NCBI RefSeq assembly: GCF_022548875.1
Contig: NZ_JAKZEW010000020.1
Span: 1 to 64,000 of the forward strand
Direction: 5' to 3'
Source: Glycomyces sp. L485
GTDB lineage: Bacteria > Actinomycetota > Actinomycetes > Mycobacteriales > Micromonosporaceae
DNA: 64,000 nt
In this document: piece by piece, positions 1-7,631 of the stretch
Layout of the letters: every line of letters begins with the position of its first letter
Numbering within the stretch: the first letter of the stretch is position 1
The notes under the pieces: generated by a model
What the model was told of the DNA's origin: nothing
Databases searched by the model: none
The model's input: the letters and a program-made list of their open reading frames with translations, nothing else
Made by a program: the position numbers and the translations under genes

Positions 1-260
1 CTCACTACTACCAGCTGATCTGAGCTGGTGCCGACCTGACCAACTGCGAAGCCAAGCCGCAGTTCTCGTTTCATCTGTCGCATCGCAGATCGCCGCTGAT
101 GGACTGCGGCAACTTCAGCGAGAGCCGACACGACGAGTCGACTCAGCCGCCCACGCCATCGAGTCCGTCCAGAAATGCAGAGTTACTGCGAACAGATCGA
201 CAGAGCACCGTTCGCAGTAACCATTCACCTGCCTGTTCGAGCAGGTCACGAGCTGCACGA
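1..260. other. No supported gene; contains inverted repeats
   Basis: No reading frame here shows convincing actinobacterial codon use. Visible structures are a 6-bp hairpin at about 11-28, a perfect 11-bp inverted repeat at 183-220 (listed separately) and a short 5-bp hairpin near 229-246. The stretch lies downstream of the candidate minus-strand gene that ends at 261, so terminator or recombination functions are possible, but nothing decides between them. Confidence 0.4.
183..220. repeat. Perfect 11-bp inverted repeat, 16-bp spacer
   Basis: The arms TTACTGCGAAC (183-193) and GTTCGCAGTAA (210-220) are exact reverse complements separated by 16 bp. The arms are AT-richer than the surroundings. 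This geometry fits an operator for a dimeric regulator or a recombination core site; no T-run follows, so a classical intrinsic terminator is less likely. No function is assigned. Confidence 0.5.
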
Positions 261-671
261 TCAACCTGAAATGGACATGAGGTCGCTGGCGGCGCGGAGC
301 ATGCTCGGGCGCGACGGGAACGCCAAGGTGTGGGCGTCGGGTCGCAACGCAGCAGGGCGGGACAGTCCGAGGAGGTCGGCGCGGGCGCGACGGCGGAGGG
401 CGGTGTCAGTCTGCCGTCCAGACTGATCGGTGCCGTGCCGCTGCGGAACCAGGCGGGACTCTTTTGGTGCCGCGGTGCCGTCCATGGGCACGAGTTCGGT
501 TCGGGCTCGCCGGGCGGCACGGCGGCGGGCGGCGGCGAGCCGTTTGGCCTCTTCCTTGGCGGCGGCACGAAACTCGGCGACCTGGTGATTTCGACAGGTG
601 GTTTGGGTCGCGGTTGGGTGGAAAGTTTGGGACGCGTTCGGCCTTGGGAACTTGAAGGATTTATCTGTCAT
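261..671 (-). CDS. Hypothetical protein, arginine-rich
   Basis: A 136-residue reading frame from ATG at 671. It has a basic, alanine/arginine-rich central helix (about residues 27-58) and no recognised domain. Support is codon use: third positions in the middle of this frame are strongly G/C, unlike the overlapping plus-strand frame upstream of the DUF402 start. The start lies only 12 bp from the divergent DUF402 start, which leaves little room for two promoters, so either start could be somewhat further inside. Function unknown; the gene itself is moderately uncertain. Confidence 0.4.
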   Translation of the reverse strand: MTDKSFKFPRPNASQTFHPTATQTTCRNHQVAEFRAAAKEEAKRLAAARRRAARRARTELVPMDGTAAPKESRLVPQRHGTDQSGRQTDTALRRRARADLLGLSRPAALRPDAHTLAFPSRPSMLRAASDLMSISG

Positions 672-683
672 AGGCTTTGCGCC

Positions 684-1340
684 ATGAGTTTTCAGGTCGG
701 GCAGACGATCCTTCATCGGGACATCCATCACGATGGCCGCATCACATCAGCGGTGGCGGTTCGGGTCGTCGCCGACGACGCCCGCGGACTGCTGACCTGG
801 ACCGCGGAAGGATCGCAGGTCATGTGGCGGACCACTCTGCATGGCGAACGCGTCCGCAAGTTCAGTGTTGATGAACTGGCCGTGGTGCCGACGATGCTCT
901 CCCCAGGACAGTGGGCCGGAACCAACGTGCTGAGGCTCACCCCGCCCGGCGCCTCGCATTCGATCTGGTGGTTCTTCGACGCCGATGGGGTCTTCTGCGG
1001 CTGGTATGTGAACCTGGAGACGCCCTCGCAGAGATGGTCGGGCGGCTTTGACATGACCGACCTGGTGCTCGACATCTGGGTGGAACCGGATCGATCCTGG
1101 AAATGGAAGGATGAGGACGAGTTCGCCGAGCGGACGGGGCATCCCGACTACTGGTCGGTGGAGGAAGCAGTCCCGGTCAGGGCCGAGGGCGAACGCGTGA
1201 TCGCGTTGATCGAGGCCGGGGCGTATCCCTTCGACGGAACCTTGACCGACTTCAAGCCGGACTCGGAGTGGGAAGCGACGGTGCTACCTCCGCTTTGGGA
1301 TCACCATGTCTCGGACCTCCCTCCCGCGATCGTCGTCTGA
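684..1340 (+). CDS. DUF402 domain protein
   Basis: A 218-residue protein. The pattern of tryptophans and acidic residues (residues about 90-150: the SIWWFFDADGVF stretch, then WYVNLETP, then a DLVLDIWVEPD stretch) is typical of the DUF402 family, whose members include nucleoside di/triphosphate hydrolases. ATG at 684 is chosen because the frame upstream lacks family similarity and overlaps the candidate minus-strand gene. The last 30 residues look non-family and the stop TGA (1338-1340) coincides with the possible end of the adjacent IS21 remnant, so the natural C-terminus may have been replaced by insertion. The exact substrate is not inferable. Confidence 0.75.
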   Translation: MSFQVGQTILHRDIHHDGRITSAVAVRVVADDARGLLTWTAEGSQVMWRTTLHGERVRKFSVDELAVVPTMLSPGQWAGTNVLRLTPPGASHSIWWFFDADGVFCGWYVNLETPSQRWSGGFDMTDLVLDIWVEPDRSWKWKDEDEFAERTGHPDYWSVEEAVPVRAEGERVIALIEAGAYPFDGTLTDFKPDSEWEATVLPPLWDHHVSDLPPAIVV

Positions 1341-2718
1341 CGAGCTGTTGTAACTTGCGGGGGTTCGCGAAGCCGGATGCGTTTCGATCGCGGAGGTCGG
1401 TGGTCGGGGTGGTTAGGATCGTGTCTGGTCGGGTCGCGTCGCGTTCGGCGAGGGTGGTCATGAGCCGGTAGGACTCCTGGCCGGTCTCGATGACATGGCC
1501 TTTGAAGGTGAGCCGGTCGACGATGGCGCCGCAGAGCCGCTCATCGGTGAAGGTCTTGGACCACTCTGAGAACGGCGCGTTGGAGGCCACCGCGATCGAG
1601 CGGCGCTCCTCGCGCTCGGTGAAGATCTGGAACAGCAGCTTCGCCCCGGTCTTGTCCAAGTTGAGATACCCGAACTCGTCCAGACACAGCAGGTCGTAGC
1701 GGCCGTATTTGTGGATGGTCTTGGTCAAGCGCTTCTCGTGCGCGGCCTCGATCAGCTCGTTAACCAGGGCCGCGGTGGTGGTGTAGCGGACCTTCAGGCC
1801 TGCTTCGGCGATGGCGGTACCGATGCCGATGAGCAGATGGGACTTGCCGGTCCCGGAGCCGCCGATGAGGCAGAGCGGCTGGCCTGATTGGACCCAGGAC
1901 GGGTCGGCGAGCGAGTTGACCTGCTCGGGGGCGACGTTGTGGTTGGCGCCGTAGTCGAAGTCCTCGATGCGTTTGGGGCGGTGGAAGTTCGCGCCGCGGA
2001 TCAGGCGTTCCTTGCGCCGCTCGTCGCGGTGCTCGCACTCATTTTTCAGCAGCTCGAGCAGGAAACCGCGATAGTTGGAGCGTTCGCGCAGGGCGTGCTC
2101 GGTGATCTCTGCGTAGTGGTCGCGGATACTGGGCAGGCGCAGGGCGATGCAGGCATCGATGATGGCCTCGTCGACCGGGTCAAGGCCACTGTCTGCGGCG
2201 GTGCGGGGATTGGGCACTCGGGTGGTGCCGGTGATCTGGGTCAAGGGGGTCTTGACCGTGCCCGGCTCGAACTCCTCGACCGGCGCCTGGCGAAGCAGCA
2301 GCGCCTCAACCGCGAATCGCTCGCCGACCGACTCCAGACTGCCGTGAACATGCCGGGAGTCCTCGGCCGCGTCGATGACGGCGAGGCGCTCGTTGAGCTC
2401 GGCGAGCGAGTCGACCATCGGCGGCGGGACCAGGTGATTGCGCCGGAACCGGCCGCCTTCGTGCTCGACCCCGCCCTTCTCATGCGCACCCTTCGCGCCA
2501 GGCTGGCAGTAGAACGCGTCGAAACCCATATGTGAGCGGAAGCCCAGCCATCGCTGGGTTTCCTTGCGGGACCGCCCCAGCAGCACCTTCGTCACCGCCG
2601 GCGAGAGGTTGTCGTAACGGACATGCCGGGTCGGAAGCCCACCGAGCACCCCGAAGGCCTCGATGTGGCCCTCGGTGAACGCCTCCTGGCCGCAGGACGC
2701 GTAGATGCTTCTCCGCAC
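1252..2718 (-). pseudogene. Fused istA'-istB remnant (IS21-family transposase and helper ATPase)
   Basis: One 488-residue frame joins two different IS21 proteins. Residues about 1-155 match the C-terminal half of the IstA integrase domain (RSHMGFDAFYCQPG, then GAHEKGGVEHEGGRFRR). From about residue 178 the IstB helper ATPase begins, with Walker A GGSGTGKS at 277-284 and a Walker B-like LLCLDEFGYL near 335. The IstA N-terminus with its HTH and first catalytic Asp is missing, as is the region normally between the two genes, so an internal deletion must have joined them in frame. The frame also runs past the probable IS end into the DUF402 gene. It cannot encode an active transposase. Confidence 0.85.
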
Positions 2719-2720
2719 TA
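1338..2720 (-). mobile_element. IS21-family insertion sequence, degenerate
   Basis: Extent inferred from the istA'/istB similarity. The left boundary is proposed at 1338 because the DUF402 stop there begins a TGACGAGCTGTTG sequence, and IS21-family ends start with 5'-TG; the right boundary is lost in the truncated istA near 2720. No matching second terminal repeat was found by eye, so it is an immobile remnant. Confidence 0.55.
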
Positions 2721-2776
2721 CGATTTTGCCCTGGTTGATGGGTCAATCGACATGGCCCGATCAGGCCCCGCTCGGC

Positions 2777-3463
2777 ATGCTGACGATGGCCGATGTGGAG
2801 ACGCTGAGCTTCAGCGAGGTCCTCGTCAAGGGTGCCCGACTAAGATCGGCTAATGGAGTTTCCCCGCTCACGCCGGTACATCGATTCGGGAAGGTTCGAC
2901 TCTGGATTGGTTGGCTCGCATGGCTTATGATGGCATTTGCTGCCGTGGTCCTTATTATGTGTATTCGGGCGTTGGTCATCAAGCCGTCAATCTCGCCGCT
3001 TCCCATGCTTGCGTTCGCCCTTTTCATCATGTTGAGCTGGAGGCGTGGGCTTCTTCTCGCCCCGGCAGTCACGACCGATCCTGAGGGCATCACCTTGCGT
3101 ACTGAGTCCGGCCGGAGCGGCATCTTCGTCCGCTGGGAGCACGTTGAAGCCGTGGTGATCTGGTATGACAGCTATGGCGGACATAAAACGACCATGATCG
3201 GCATCAGAGTGCCGGACGGATACCGATTCGACAACGAGGGCAAGTTTCCGGTGGTTGAACCCCAGGACCGACCGTATCCGGATACGAGGGTGCCCGAGGC
3301 GATCCGCAAACGGTCAGTGCGTATCGCCGCTACCCGCAGCCGCAGGATCGCTCGGTTGATCAGGTCCAGCGGCATGGATGTGCCGGTTTTCGAGGTCCCT
3401 GATCGCTTCTTCGGCGTGGTACGCAGGCTCGCCGGTAGTGGAACGTGGGACCAGCATCGATAA
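2777..3463 (+). CDS. Membrane protein with PH-like cytoplasmic domain
   Basis: Two hydrophobic segments lie at about residues 40-60 and 70-90. They are followed by a soluble region with TTDPEGITLRT and GIFVRWEHVEAVVI, the strand pattern of bacterial PH-like (bPH) domains. The remaining C-terminus is basic. The gene begins right beside the truncated IS21 copy; ATG at 2777 (228 residues) is a working choice and starts at 2786 or later are possible, because the native upstream region was probably replaced by the IS. Role unknown. Confidence 0.55.
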   Translation: MLTMADVETLSFSEVLVKGARLRSANGVSPLTPVHRFGKVRLWIGWLAWLMMAFAAVVLIMCIRALVIKPSISPLPMLAFALFIMLSWRRGLLLAPAVTTDPEGITLRTESGRSGIFVRWEHVEAVVIWYDSYGGHKTTMIGIRVPDGYRFDNEGKFPVVEPQDRPYPDTRVPEAIRKRSVRIAATRSRRIARLIRSSGMDVPVFEVPDRFFGVVRRLAGSGTWDQHR

Positions 3464-3603
3464 CCACTGTGGTGACTCCTCAGAACCGCGCGTGGCGGAC
3501 TTCGTGAATCGCCTGGTGCCAAAATAGACGGTGACCGGCTCGCAACACCTGGCACACCATCGAACAGCTCGAGAATCGCCATGTTCGCGAGAGCAGGCAT
3601 GGG

Positions 3604-3780
3604 TCAGCCTTCCTTCCGGCGGGGTTCTGGGGATTCGGGGGCGCGGCCCGTAAAGGCCACGAACGCGTCGTCGAGGCTGCGCTGGTCGACGCGGAGATCT
3701 TCCGCCACGACCTGCGCCCTGGCGAGAGCCCCCGCGACGCTGCTCAGCAGCTGCCCGCTGCCGGTGACCAGCCAGCGGCC
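3604..3780 (-). pseudogene. C-terminal fragment of an ABC transporter ATP-binding protein
   Basis: The last 58 codons of the frame read as the end of a drug/ABC-2-type exporter ATPase, with the DUF4162-like tail containing LRVDQRSLDDAFVAFTGR. Everything upstream (Walker A, signature, Walker B) is absent. The similarity stops at about 3780, where an unrelated oxidoreductase fragment begins on the opposite strand. It is a decayed remnant left by a rearrangement. Confidence 0.6.
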
Positions 3781-4128
3781 TTCGGTGATCTCGCGGTCCA
3801 GATCGCCAAGTCGCTTGGCGCCCATGTCATCGACACTGCCAGCGCGGGCAAGCACGATTTCGTGCGGAGCCTGGGCGCTGACGAGATGATCGACTATGCG
3901 GCGGTCGATTTCACCGAAGTGGTGTCGGATGTGGATGTGGTCCTCAATACGCTGCCCGGTGACTATGCGGAGCGTTCGGTGTCGGTGCTGCGGGACGGCG
4001 GCGCGCTGGCCGAGTTGCACCTGTCGAATGCGGAGGCGGTGTTCCCCGAGGCGGCCCGGCGCGGCCGCCGTCGACTGACGCTCCCCGGCCGAGTCGTCGA
4101 TTCTTCTGCCGGTGCGGATGGGCGCTGA
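3781..4128 (+). pseudogene. C-terminal fragment of a zinc-type alcohol dehydrogenase/quinone oxidoreductase
   Basis: The frame starts abruptly inside the Rossmann fold: FGDLAVQIAKSLGAHVIDTA corresponds to the dinucleotide-binding helix after the missing glycine-rich loop. It continues with DFVRSLGADEMIDYAAVDF and a central VDVVLNTLPGD. The N-terminal GroES-like domain (about 150 residues) is missing, and the C-terminus after about 4070 also loses family character. It abuts the ABC-transporter tail at 3780. Confidence 0.65.
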
Positions 4129-4172
4129 CACGATGTCGGTAGGTCAACGACTACAGGTCAAGGGAGATTGCG

Positions 4173-4574
4173 ATGGTGTCGGTCCTCAATCCGTATCTCG
4201 TCTTCGACGGCAATGCGAGGGAGGCGATGGAGTACTACCGCGATGTGCTCGGCGGCGAGCTGAACATCAACACCTTCGGTGAGTTCGGCCAGTCCGGTGC
4301 GACCGCGGACAAGGTGATGCATGCTCGGCTGAAGTCCGACGCGGGCGTGATCATGGCTTCGGACACGGCTCCGGGCATGGCATACGAGCCCGGCCGGAAC
4401 TTCTCGATCAGTCTCAGCGGCGAGAACGCCGACGAGTTGCGTGGGTACTGGAACGGACTGTCGAAGTCCGGGACGGTCACCATGCCTCTGGAGAAGCAGA
4501 TATGGGGCGATGAGTTCGGTGCCTGCGTCGACCGGTTCGGCATCAGCTGGATGGTCAACATCAACTCCCGATAG
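4173..4574 (+). CDS. VOC superfamily protein, PhnB/glyoxalase type
   Basis: A 133-residue single-domain protein. It opens with LNPYLVFDGNAREAMEYYRDVLGGEL, the hallmark of PhnB-like VOC proteins, and closes with the family's WGDEFGACVDRFGISWMVN strand. Such proteins are paired beta-alpha-beta folds, often metal-binding; their substrates are mostly unknown. An AAGGGAGA ribosome-binding site lies 8 bp before ATG 4173. It stands alone, followed by a strong terminator. Confidence 0.85.
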   Translation: MVSVLNPYLVFDGNAREAMEYYRDVLGGELNINTFGEFGQSGATADKVMHARLKSDAGVIMASDTAPGMAYEPGRNFSISLSGENADELRGYWNGLSKSGTVTMPLEKQIWGDEFGACVDRFGISWMVNINSR

Positions 4575-4584
4575 CCGTACGCGG

Positions 4585-4620
4585 CGGGGTGCGGCCGCCA
4601 GAAGCGGCCGCACCCCGTTT
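4585..4620 (+). terminator. Intrinsic terminator of the VOC gene
   Basis: A perfect 14-bp stem (4585-4598 with 4604-4617), 5-nt loop CAGAA, then TTT. It begins 11 bp after the VOC stop codon. Confidence 0.85.
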
Positions 4621-4651
4621 CGCTGTGTCTGCGACGGGCCGGGGTACGCGT

Positions 4652-4834
4652 CTACAGGATGCCGATGAGGACCGACGGCAGGGCCGGCGTGCTGCCGAGT
4701 TCGATCCCTTGGAGGGTCCGGTTACGTCGAAGGTCGCCTCGCAACTTCCCAATGCACTCCTGGGGCGGCATGGCTTCCTCTGGCAGTCCTCCGCTTCGGT
4801 GACTTGCCGTCGCCGTCGTCCACGCCCGGGGCAT
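4652..4834 (-). CDS. Possible small ORF, unknown
   Basis: A 60-codon minus-strand frame from ATG 4834 that ends in a hydrophobic tail (ALPSVLIGIL). G/C third positions in its second half make it look weakly coding, but no family is recognised and there is no clear ribosome-binding site. It could be the tail of a decayed gene. Confidence 0.2.
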   Translation of the reverse strand: MPRAWTTATASHRSGGLPEEAMPPQECIGKLRGDLRRNRTLQGIELGSTPALPSVLIGIL

Positions 4835-4859
4835 GAAGTAAGCACGGCTCGGCACAGTT

Positions 4860-4892
4860 GGCGCTACCGGCGCTACCGGCGCTACCGGCGCT
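4860..4892. repeat. 9-bp tandem repeat (GGCGCTACC, 3.7 copies)
   Basis: Three exact GGCGCTACC units (4860-4886) and a partial fourth. The array lies just beyond the stop of the small protein ending at 4882, so the last units overlap its 3' end. It is a simple slippage-prone array. Confidence 0.8.
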
Positions 4893-5106
4893 GGTTGCGG
4901 GGATGGCGCCGGGCTGTGCGTTCGTTGCCGATCTTGTAGGCGCCGGTCCAGCGGGCCATGACGAGCCCGGGGTCGCCTTCGTCGACTTCGGCGAGGAACT
5001 TGGCCGCCCGCCCACCTCTGAGCGTGGCCGCGGCCCGGCCGCGGTGGACGATGACGACGGTGCCGTCGCCGCGCTGGCTGTAGGAGAACCCGTTTGGTGC
5101 GCCCAC
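4882..5106 (-). CDS. Small conserved actinobacterial hypothetical protein
   Basis: A 74-residue protein with the pattern GFSYSQRGDGTVVIVHRGRAA, then TLRGGRAAKFLAEVDEGDP and MARWTGAYKIGNER. The regular beta-strand character and basic tail resemble short conserved hypothetical proteins of actinobacteria, but no function is known to me. Its start lies 12 bp beyond the rhomboid stop, so it is probably the distal gene of a rhomboid operon. The C-terminal arginines are encoded beside the 9-bp tandem repeats. Confidence 0.6.
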   Translation of the reverse strand: MGAPNGFSYSQRGDGTVVIVHRGRAAATLRGGRAAKFLAEVDEGDPGLVMARWTGAYKIGNERTARRHPRNQRR

Positions 5107-5118
5107 CGGAGTCCTCCC

Positions 5119-5733
5119 CTACCCGAACTTCGGTGTCTCGGGCCCGGGTGTCGGTCGATTGCCTCGTCCGAGGGCGAATGCGGCCGCGAGGCCGCCGAGG
5201 AAACCGAACAGGTGTCCCTGCCAGGAGATTTGCGGCTGGCTGGGGAAGATGCCCCACACCATCGAGCCGTAGACGAGGATCAGCAGGACGCCGATGGCGA
5301 TGTCCCCGAGGCTTCGCACGAAGACGCCTCGGCCGAGCAGGTAGCCGAAGAGTCCGAACACGATGCCGGAGGCGCCGACGGTCACCGATCCGGGGGGCGA
5401 GGTGAGCCAGACGCCGAGGTCGGACACGATCACGATGACGCCCATGGCGACCCAGAACGCGCGCCAGTCGCGCAGCGCCGCGACGGTGCCCAGGACTGCC
5501 AGCGGGACCATGTTGGAGATGAGGTGGCCCGTGCCGCCGTGGAGGAACGGCGCGGCGATGAAGCCTGGCAGTATGCCGTCGGCCTGGCGGGGCACGATCC
5601 CGTACTGCGTGAGTGCGACCGGAGTGACCAGGTCGGCGAGCAGGACCAGCCACATGGCGGCGATGACTGTGCCCCACAGTGTCAGCGCTCGCCTGAGCGG
5701 GTGGGCTGGTCGGGTCGTGGGCCCGGCGGTCAT
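5119..5733 (-). CDS. Rhomboid family intramembrane serine protease
   Basis: A 204-residue polytopic membrane protein. The rhomboid signatures are in order: the HLISN segment (70-74), catalytic Ser122 in GASG, and catalytic His174 in WQGHLFGF. About six hydrophobic segments lie between residues 18 and 190. Rhomboids cleave transmembrane helices inside the membrane; the substrate is unknown. ATG at 5733 is the first Met that gives a short cytoplasmic N-terminus; the long open frame upstream is antisense noise from the FKBP gene. Confidence 0.88.
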   Translation of the reverse strand: MTAGPTTRPAHPLRRALTLWGTVIAAMWLVLLADLVTPVALTQYGIVPRQADGILPGFIAAPFLHGGTGHLISNMVPLAVLGTVAALRDWRAFWVAMGVIVIVSDLGVWLTSPPGSVTVGASGIVFGLFGYLLGRGVFVRSLGDIAIGVLLILVYGSMVWGIFPSQPQISWQGHLFGFLGGLAAAFALGRGNRPTPGPETPKFG

Positions 5734-6172
5734 GGTGCTCCTTGGATCGCTGGGGTGCGTCGCTGGCTGATTGAAGCGTAGCGGCCCCATCGGTGTGGCG
5801 GCCACGTCGTTTCGCGCCCGGGTAGGCGGCGGCGACCGCGGTGAGATGCGGGGACGAGGAGGTACGGGCCGAGCCCGGTCAGGACGACGCCGGTGAACGC
5901 GGTGGCGCCTCCCGCGGTGACGCGTCCGCGCCTCGAATCGAGGGGTTTGACGGCGCTGGCGGCGGCGGTGAAGCTCGCGGCGGGGCGAGGCGAGCCGCTG
6001 CGTGCGTTCTTGGTGGACCGGCCGGCCACTCGTGGCGAGGCGACCCGTTTTCTCGCTTCGACGATCTTCCAGCGTGTGCACCATCCGGTGCTGAGGCACC
6101 TGCCCGAGACTTCCTGGATCTCGCGTTCGGGACAGGTGACGGGTCCGGTGCGGCGGGTGGTAGTTTCCTGCG
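5734..6172. other. No confident gene (439 bp)
   Basis: Between the divergent rhomboid and FKBP genes. A plus-strand GTG frame from 5893 (to 6252) has a middling codon pattern but no recognisable domain and would overlap the FKBP signal peptide, so it is not called. The segment must hold the promoters of both neighbours; no clear consensus was identified. Confidence 0.4.
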
Positions 6173-6724
6173 GTGGCATTGAGCCGAGTTTGGAAGCCGC
6201 TGGCCGGGGCCGCTTTGTGCGCGGCGCTGTCGGCCGGTTGCGGCGCCGGTGACGATGAGAGCACCGGTGAGGGTAGTGGACAGGAGTCTGGTGTGGTGGA
6301 GATCAGCGCGGGCTGCGAGGTGTCGGTCTCGACCGATTCTTCGGCGAAGCCCGAGGTGAGCGTCCCTGACTGCGAGCCGCCGACCGAGTTGTTCTCGGTC
6401 GACGTGGTCGAGGGTTCGGGTCCCGAGGCGGCCGCGGGTGACGCGGTGTCGGTGCAGTACGCGGGCTTCAACTGGTCGACCGGTGAGCAGTTCGACGCTT
6501 CATGGGATCGGGGTGCGACGCCGTTCGATGTGACGCCGCTGGGGTCGGCGCCGGTCATCCAGGGCTGGAACGACGGGCTGCTGGGTGCGCAGGTCGGTGA
6601 CCGGCGGCTGCTGGTGATCCCGCCGGATCTGGGCTACGGCGCGGCCGGTGCCGGTGGTGTGATCGGTCCGAACGAGACGCTGGTGTTCGTCGTTGACGTG
6701 GTCGCGATCAACGGCCAATCCTAG
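6173..6724 (+). CDS. FKBP-type peptidyl-prolyl isomerase, lipoprotein
   Basis: A 183-residue exported foldase. The signal peptide ends in a lipobox LSAGC (19-23), so Cys23 is the predicted lipidated residue. A Ser/Gly/Glu-rich linker follows. The FKBP domain (about 75-183) has VQYAGFNWSTGEQFDAS, the FDVTPLGSAPVIQGWNDGL loop and the IPPDLGYG segment. FKBPs isomerise Xaa-Pro bonds; here it would act on secreted proteins at the outer membrane face. GTG at 6173 is used because it gives the intact signal peptide. A perfect terminator follows directly. Confidence 0.92.
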   Translation: MALSRVWKPLAGAALCAALSAGCGAGDDESTGEGSGQESGVVEISAGCEVSVSTDSSAKPEVSVPDCEPPTELFSVDVVEGSGPEAAAGDAVSVQYAGFNWSTGEQFDASWDRGATPFDVTPLGSAPVIQGWNDGLLGAQVGDRRLLVIPPDLGYGAAGAGGVIGPNETLVFVVDVVAINGQS

Positions 6725-6726
6725 GC

Positions 6727-6774
6727 GGATACGGCGAGGGGCCCGACCGATCGGTCGGGCCCCTCGCCGTATCC
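6727..6774. terminator. Bidirectional terminator
   Basis: A perfect 24-bp palindrome (6727-6750 with 6751-6774), effectively a long stem with a tight loop, 3 bp after the FKBP stop and ending 7 bp before the stop of the convergent SRPBCC gene. Symmetry and position suit termination from both sides. Confidence 0.85.
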
Positions 6775-6781
6775 CGGGGCT

Positions 6782-7201
6782 TCAGGTCGCGGTGACGTAG
6801 GCGGCGCAGGAGTCCAGGAGCATCTGGCTGCCTTCTTCGGCCTGGTCGTGGGCCTCCTGGGTGGTGCAGTCCTGGGAGATCTCCATGCGGGTGCGGTCGT
6901 CGCCCAGGTCGGTCAGGGTCAGGACCATGACCTCGGGTTCGTCGCCGGGGACGTCCATGCTCATGTCGAGGCGCTCGTGCTCGACGACGTCGCGGTAGGT
7001 GCCGGTGATCGGGACCTCCTGGCCGTCAGGGGAGGCGACGGTGGCCTGCCACTACCCGCCGGGCCCGACGTCGAGGGCGACCGAGCCGGGCACGGAGTAG
7101 CTCCAGGCTTCGTAATGGCGCTGGTCGGTCCAGGCCTGCCAGATCTTGTCGACGGGGGCGTCGGCGTCGGCGGTGACGGTGTAGCGGAAGTCGGTGGTCA
7201 T
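6782..7201 (-). pseudogene. SRPBCC (AHSA1-like) protein interrupted by an amber stop
   Basis: Reading from ATG 7201, the frame gives a START/SRPBCC beginning (RYTVTADADAPVDKIWQAWTD, then YEAWSYSVPGSVALDVGPGG). It then meets TAG at 7054-7052 (codon 50) and continues in the same frame with WQATVASPDGQEVPITGTYRDV to a natural stop at 6782. Without the TAG the product would be 139 residues, normal for this ligand-binding fold. No frameshift is needed, so a single base change (for example from CAG, AAG or TGG) explains it. A sequencing error is the alternative. Such proteins bind small hydrophobic ligands; the role here is unknown. Confidence 0.8.
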
Positions 7202-7340
7202 GGTGGTGGCTCCTTGATGGCAGCGGTGTCGTCTTCTCCTGGTGTGGACGCGGCCGGGCTGCCCGATTCATCGCCGGGCGCCGAACTCTCTTCACGCTCC
7301 CGGTTCAGGCCCGCATGGGCCGCATGCGGGCCTGGCCGTT

Positions 7341-7631
7341 TCAGGCGCCCCCGGCGATCGAGGGCAGGATCTGGACGGTCTGACCTGGCGCGAGGGCGGT
7401 CTCGAGGCCTTTGAGACGCCGGCATTCCTCGTCACCGATGTAGACGTTGACGAAGCGGCGGACGTTCCCGGCCTCGTCGCGCAGGCGGCGCCCGAGCCTC
7501 GGGTGGTCGGCTTCGATGCGGTCGAGCAGGCCGGCGAGGTCGGCGCCGTCGTCGACGGCGACGCTGATGCGGCGGGCCCCGCCGCATTCGCTGGCGAGCG
7601 CGGCGGGGATCTTGACGTCGATGTCCATCAT
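7341..7631 (-). CDS. MoaD/ThiS-family ubiquitin-like protein
   Basis: A 96-residue beta-grasp protein. It starts with a DIDVKIPAAL strand and ends with LAPGQTVQILPSIAGGA: the family normally ends in Gly-Gly, where the C-terminal glycine is adenylated or thiocarboxylated. Here one residue, Ala, follows the Gly-Gly, so processing would be needed for sulfur-carrier function. The start overlaps the stop of the BNR-repeat gene by 4 nt (ATGA), so the two are translationally coupled. No adenylating enzyme gene is in the window. Sulfur carrier and small protein modifier are both possible roles. Confidence 0.8.
   Translation of the reverse strand: MMDIDVKIPAALASECGGARRISVAVDDGADLAGLLDRIEADHPRLGRRLRDEAGNVRRFVNVYIGDEECRRLKGLETALAPGQTVQILPSIAGGA

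Noticed and set aside
5119-6558. 479-codon minus frame extending the rhomboid upstream
   Set aside because: The extension is antisense to the FKBP gene and lacks rhomboid features; Met at 5733 gives the normal length.
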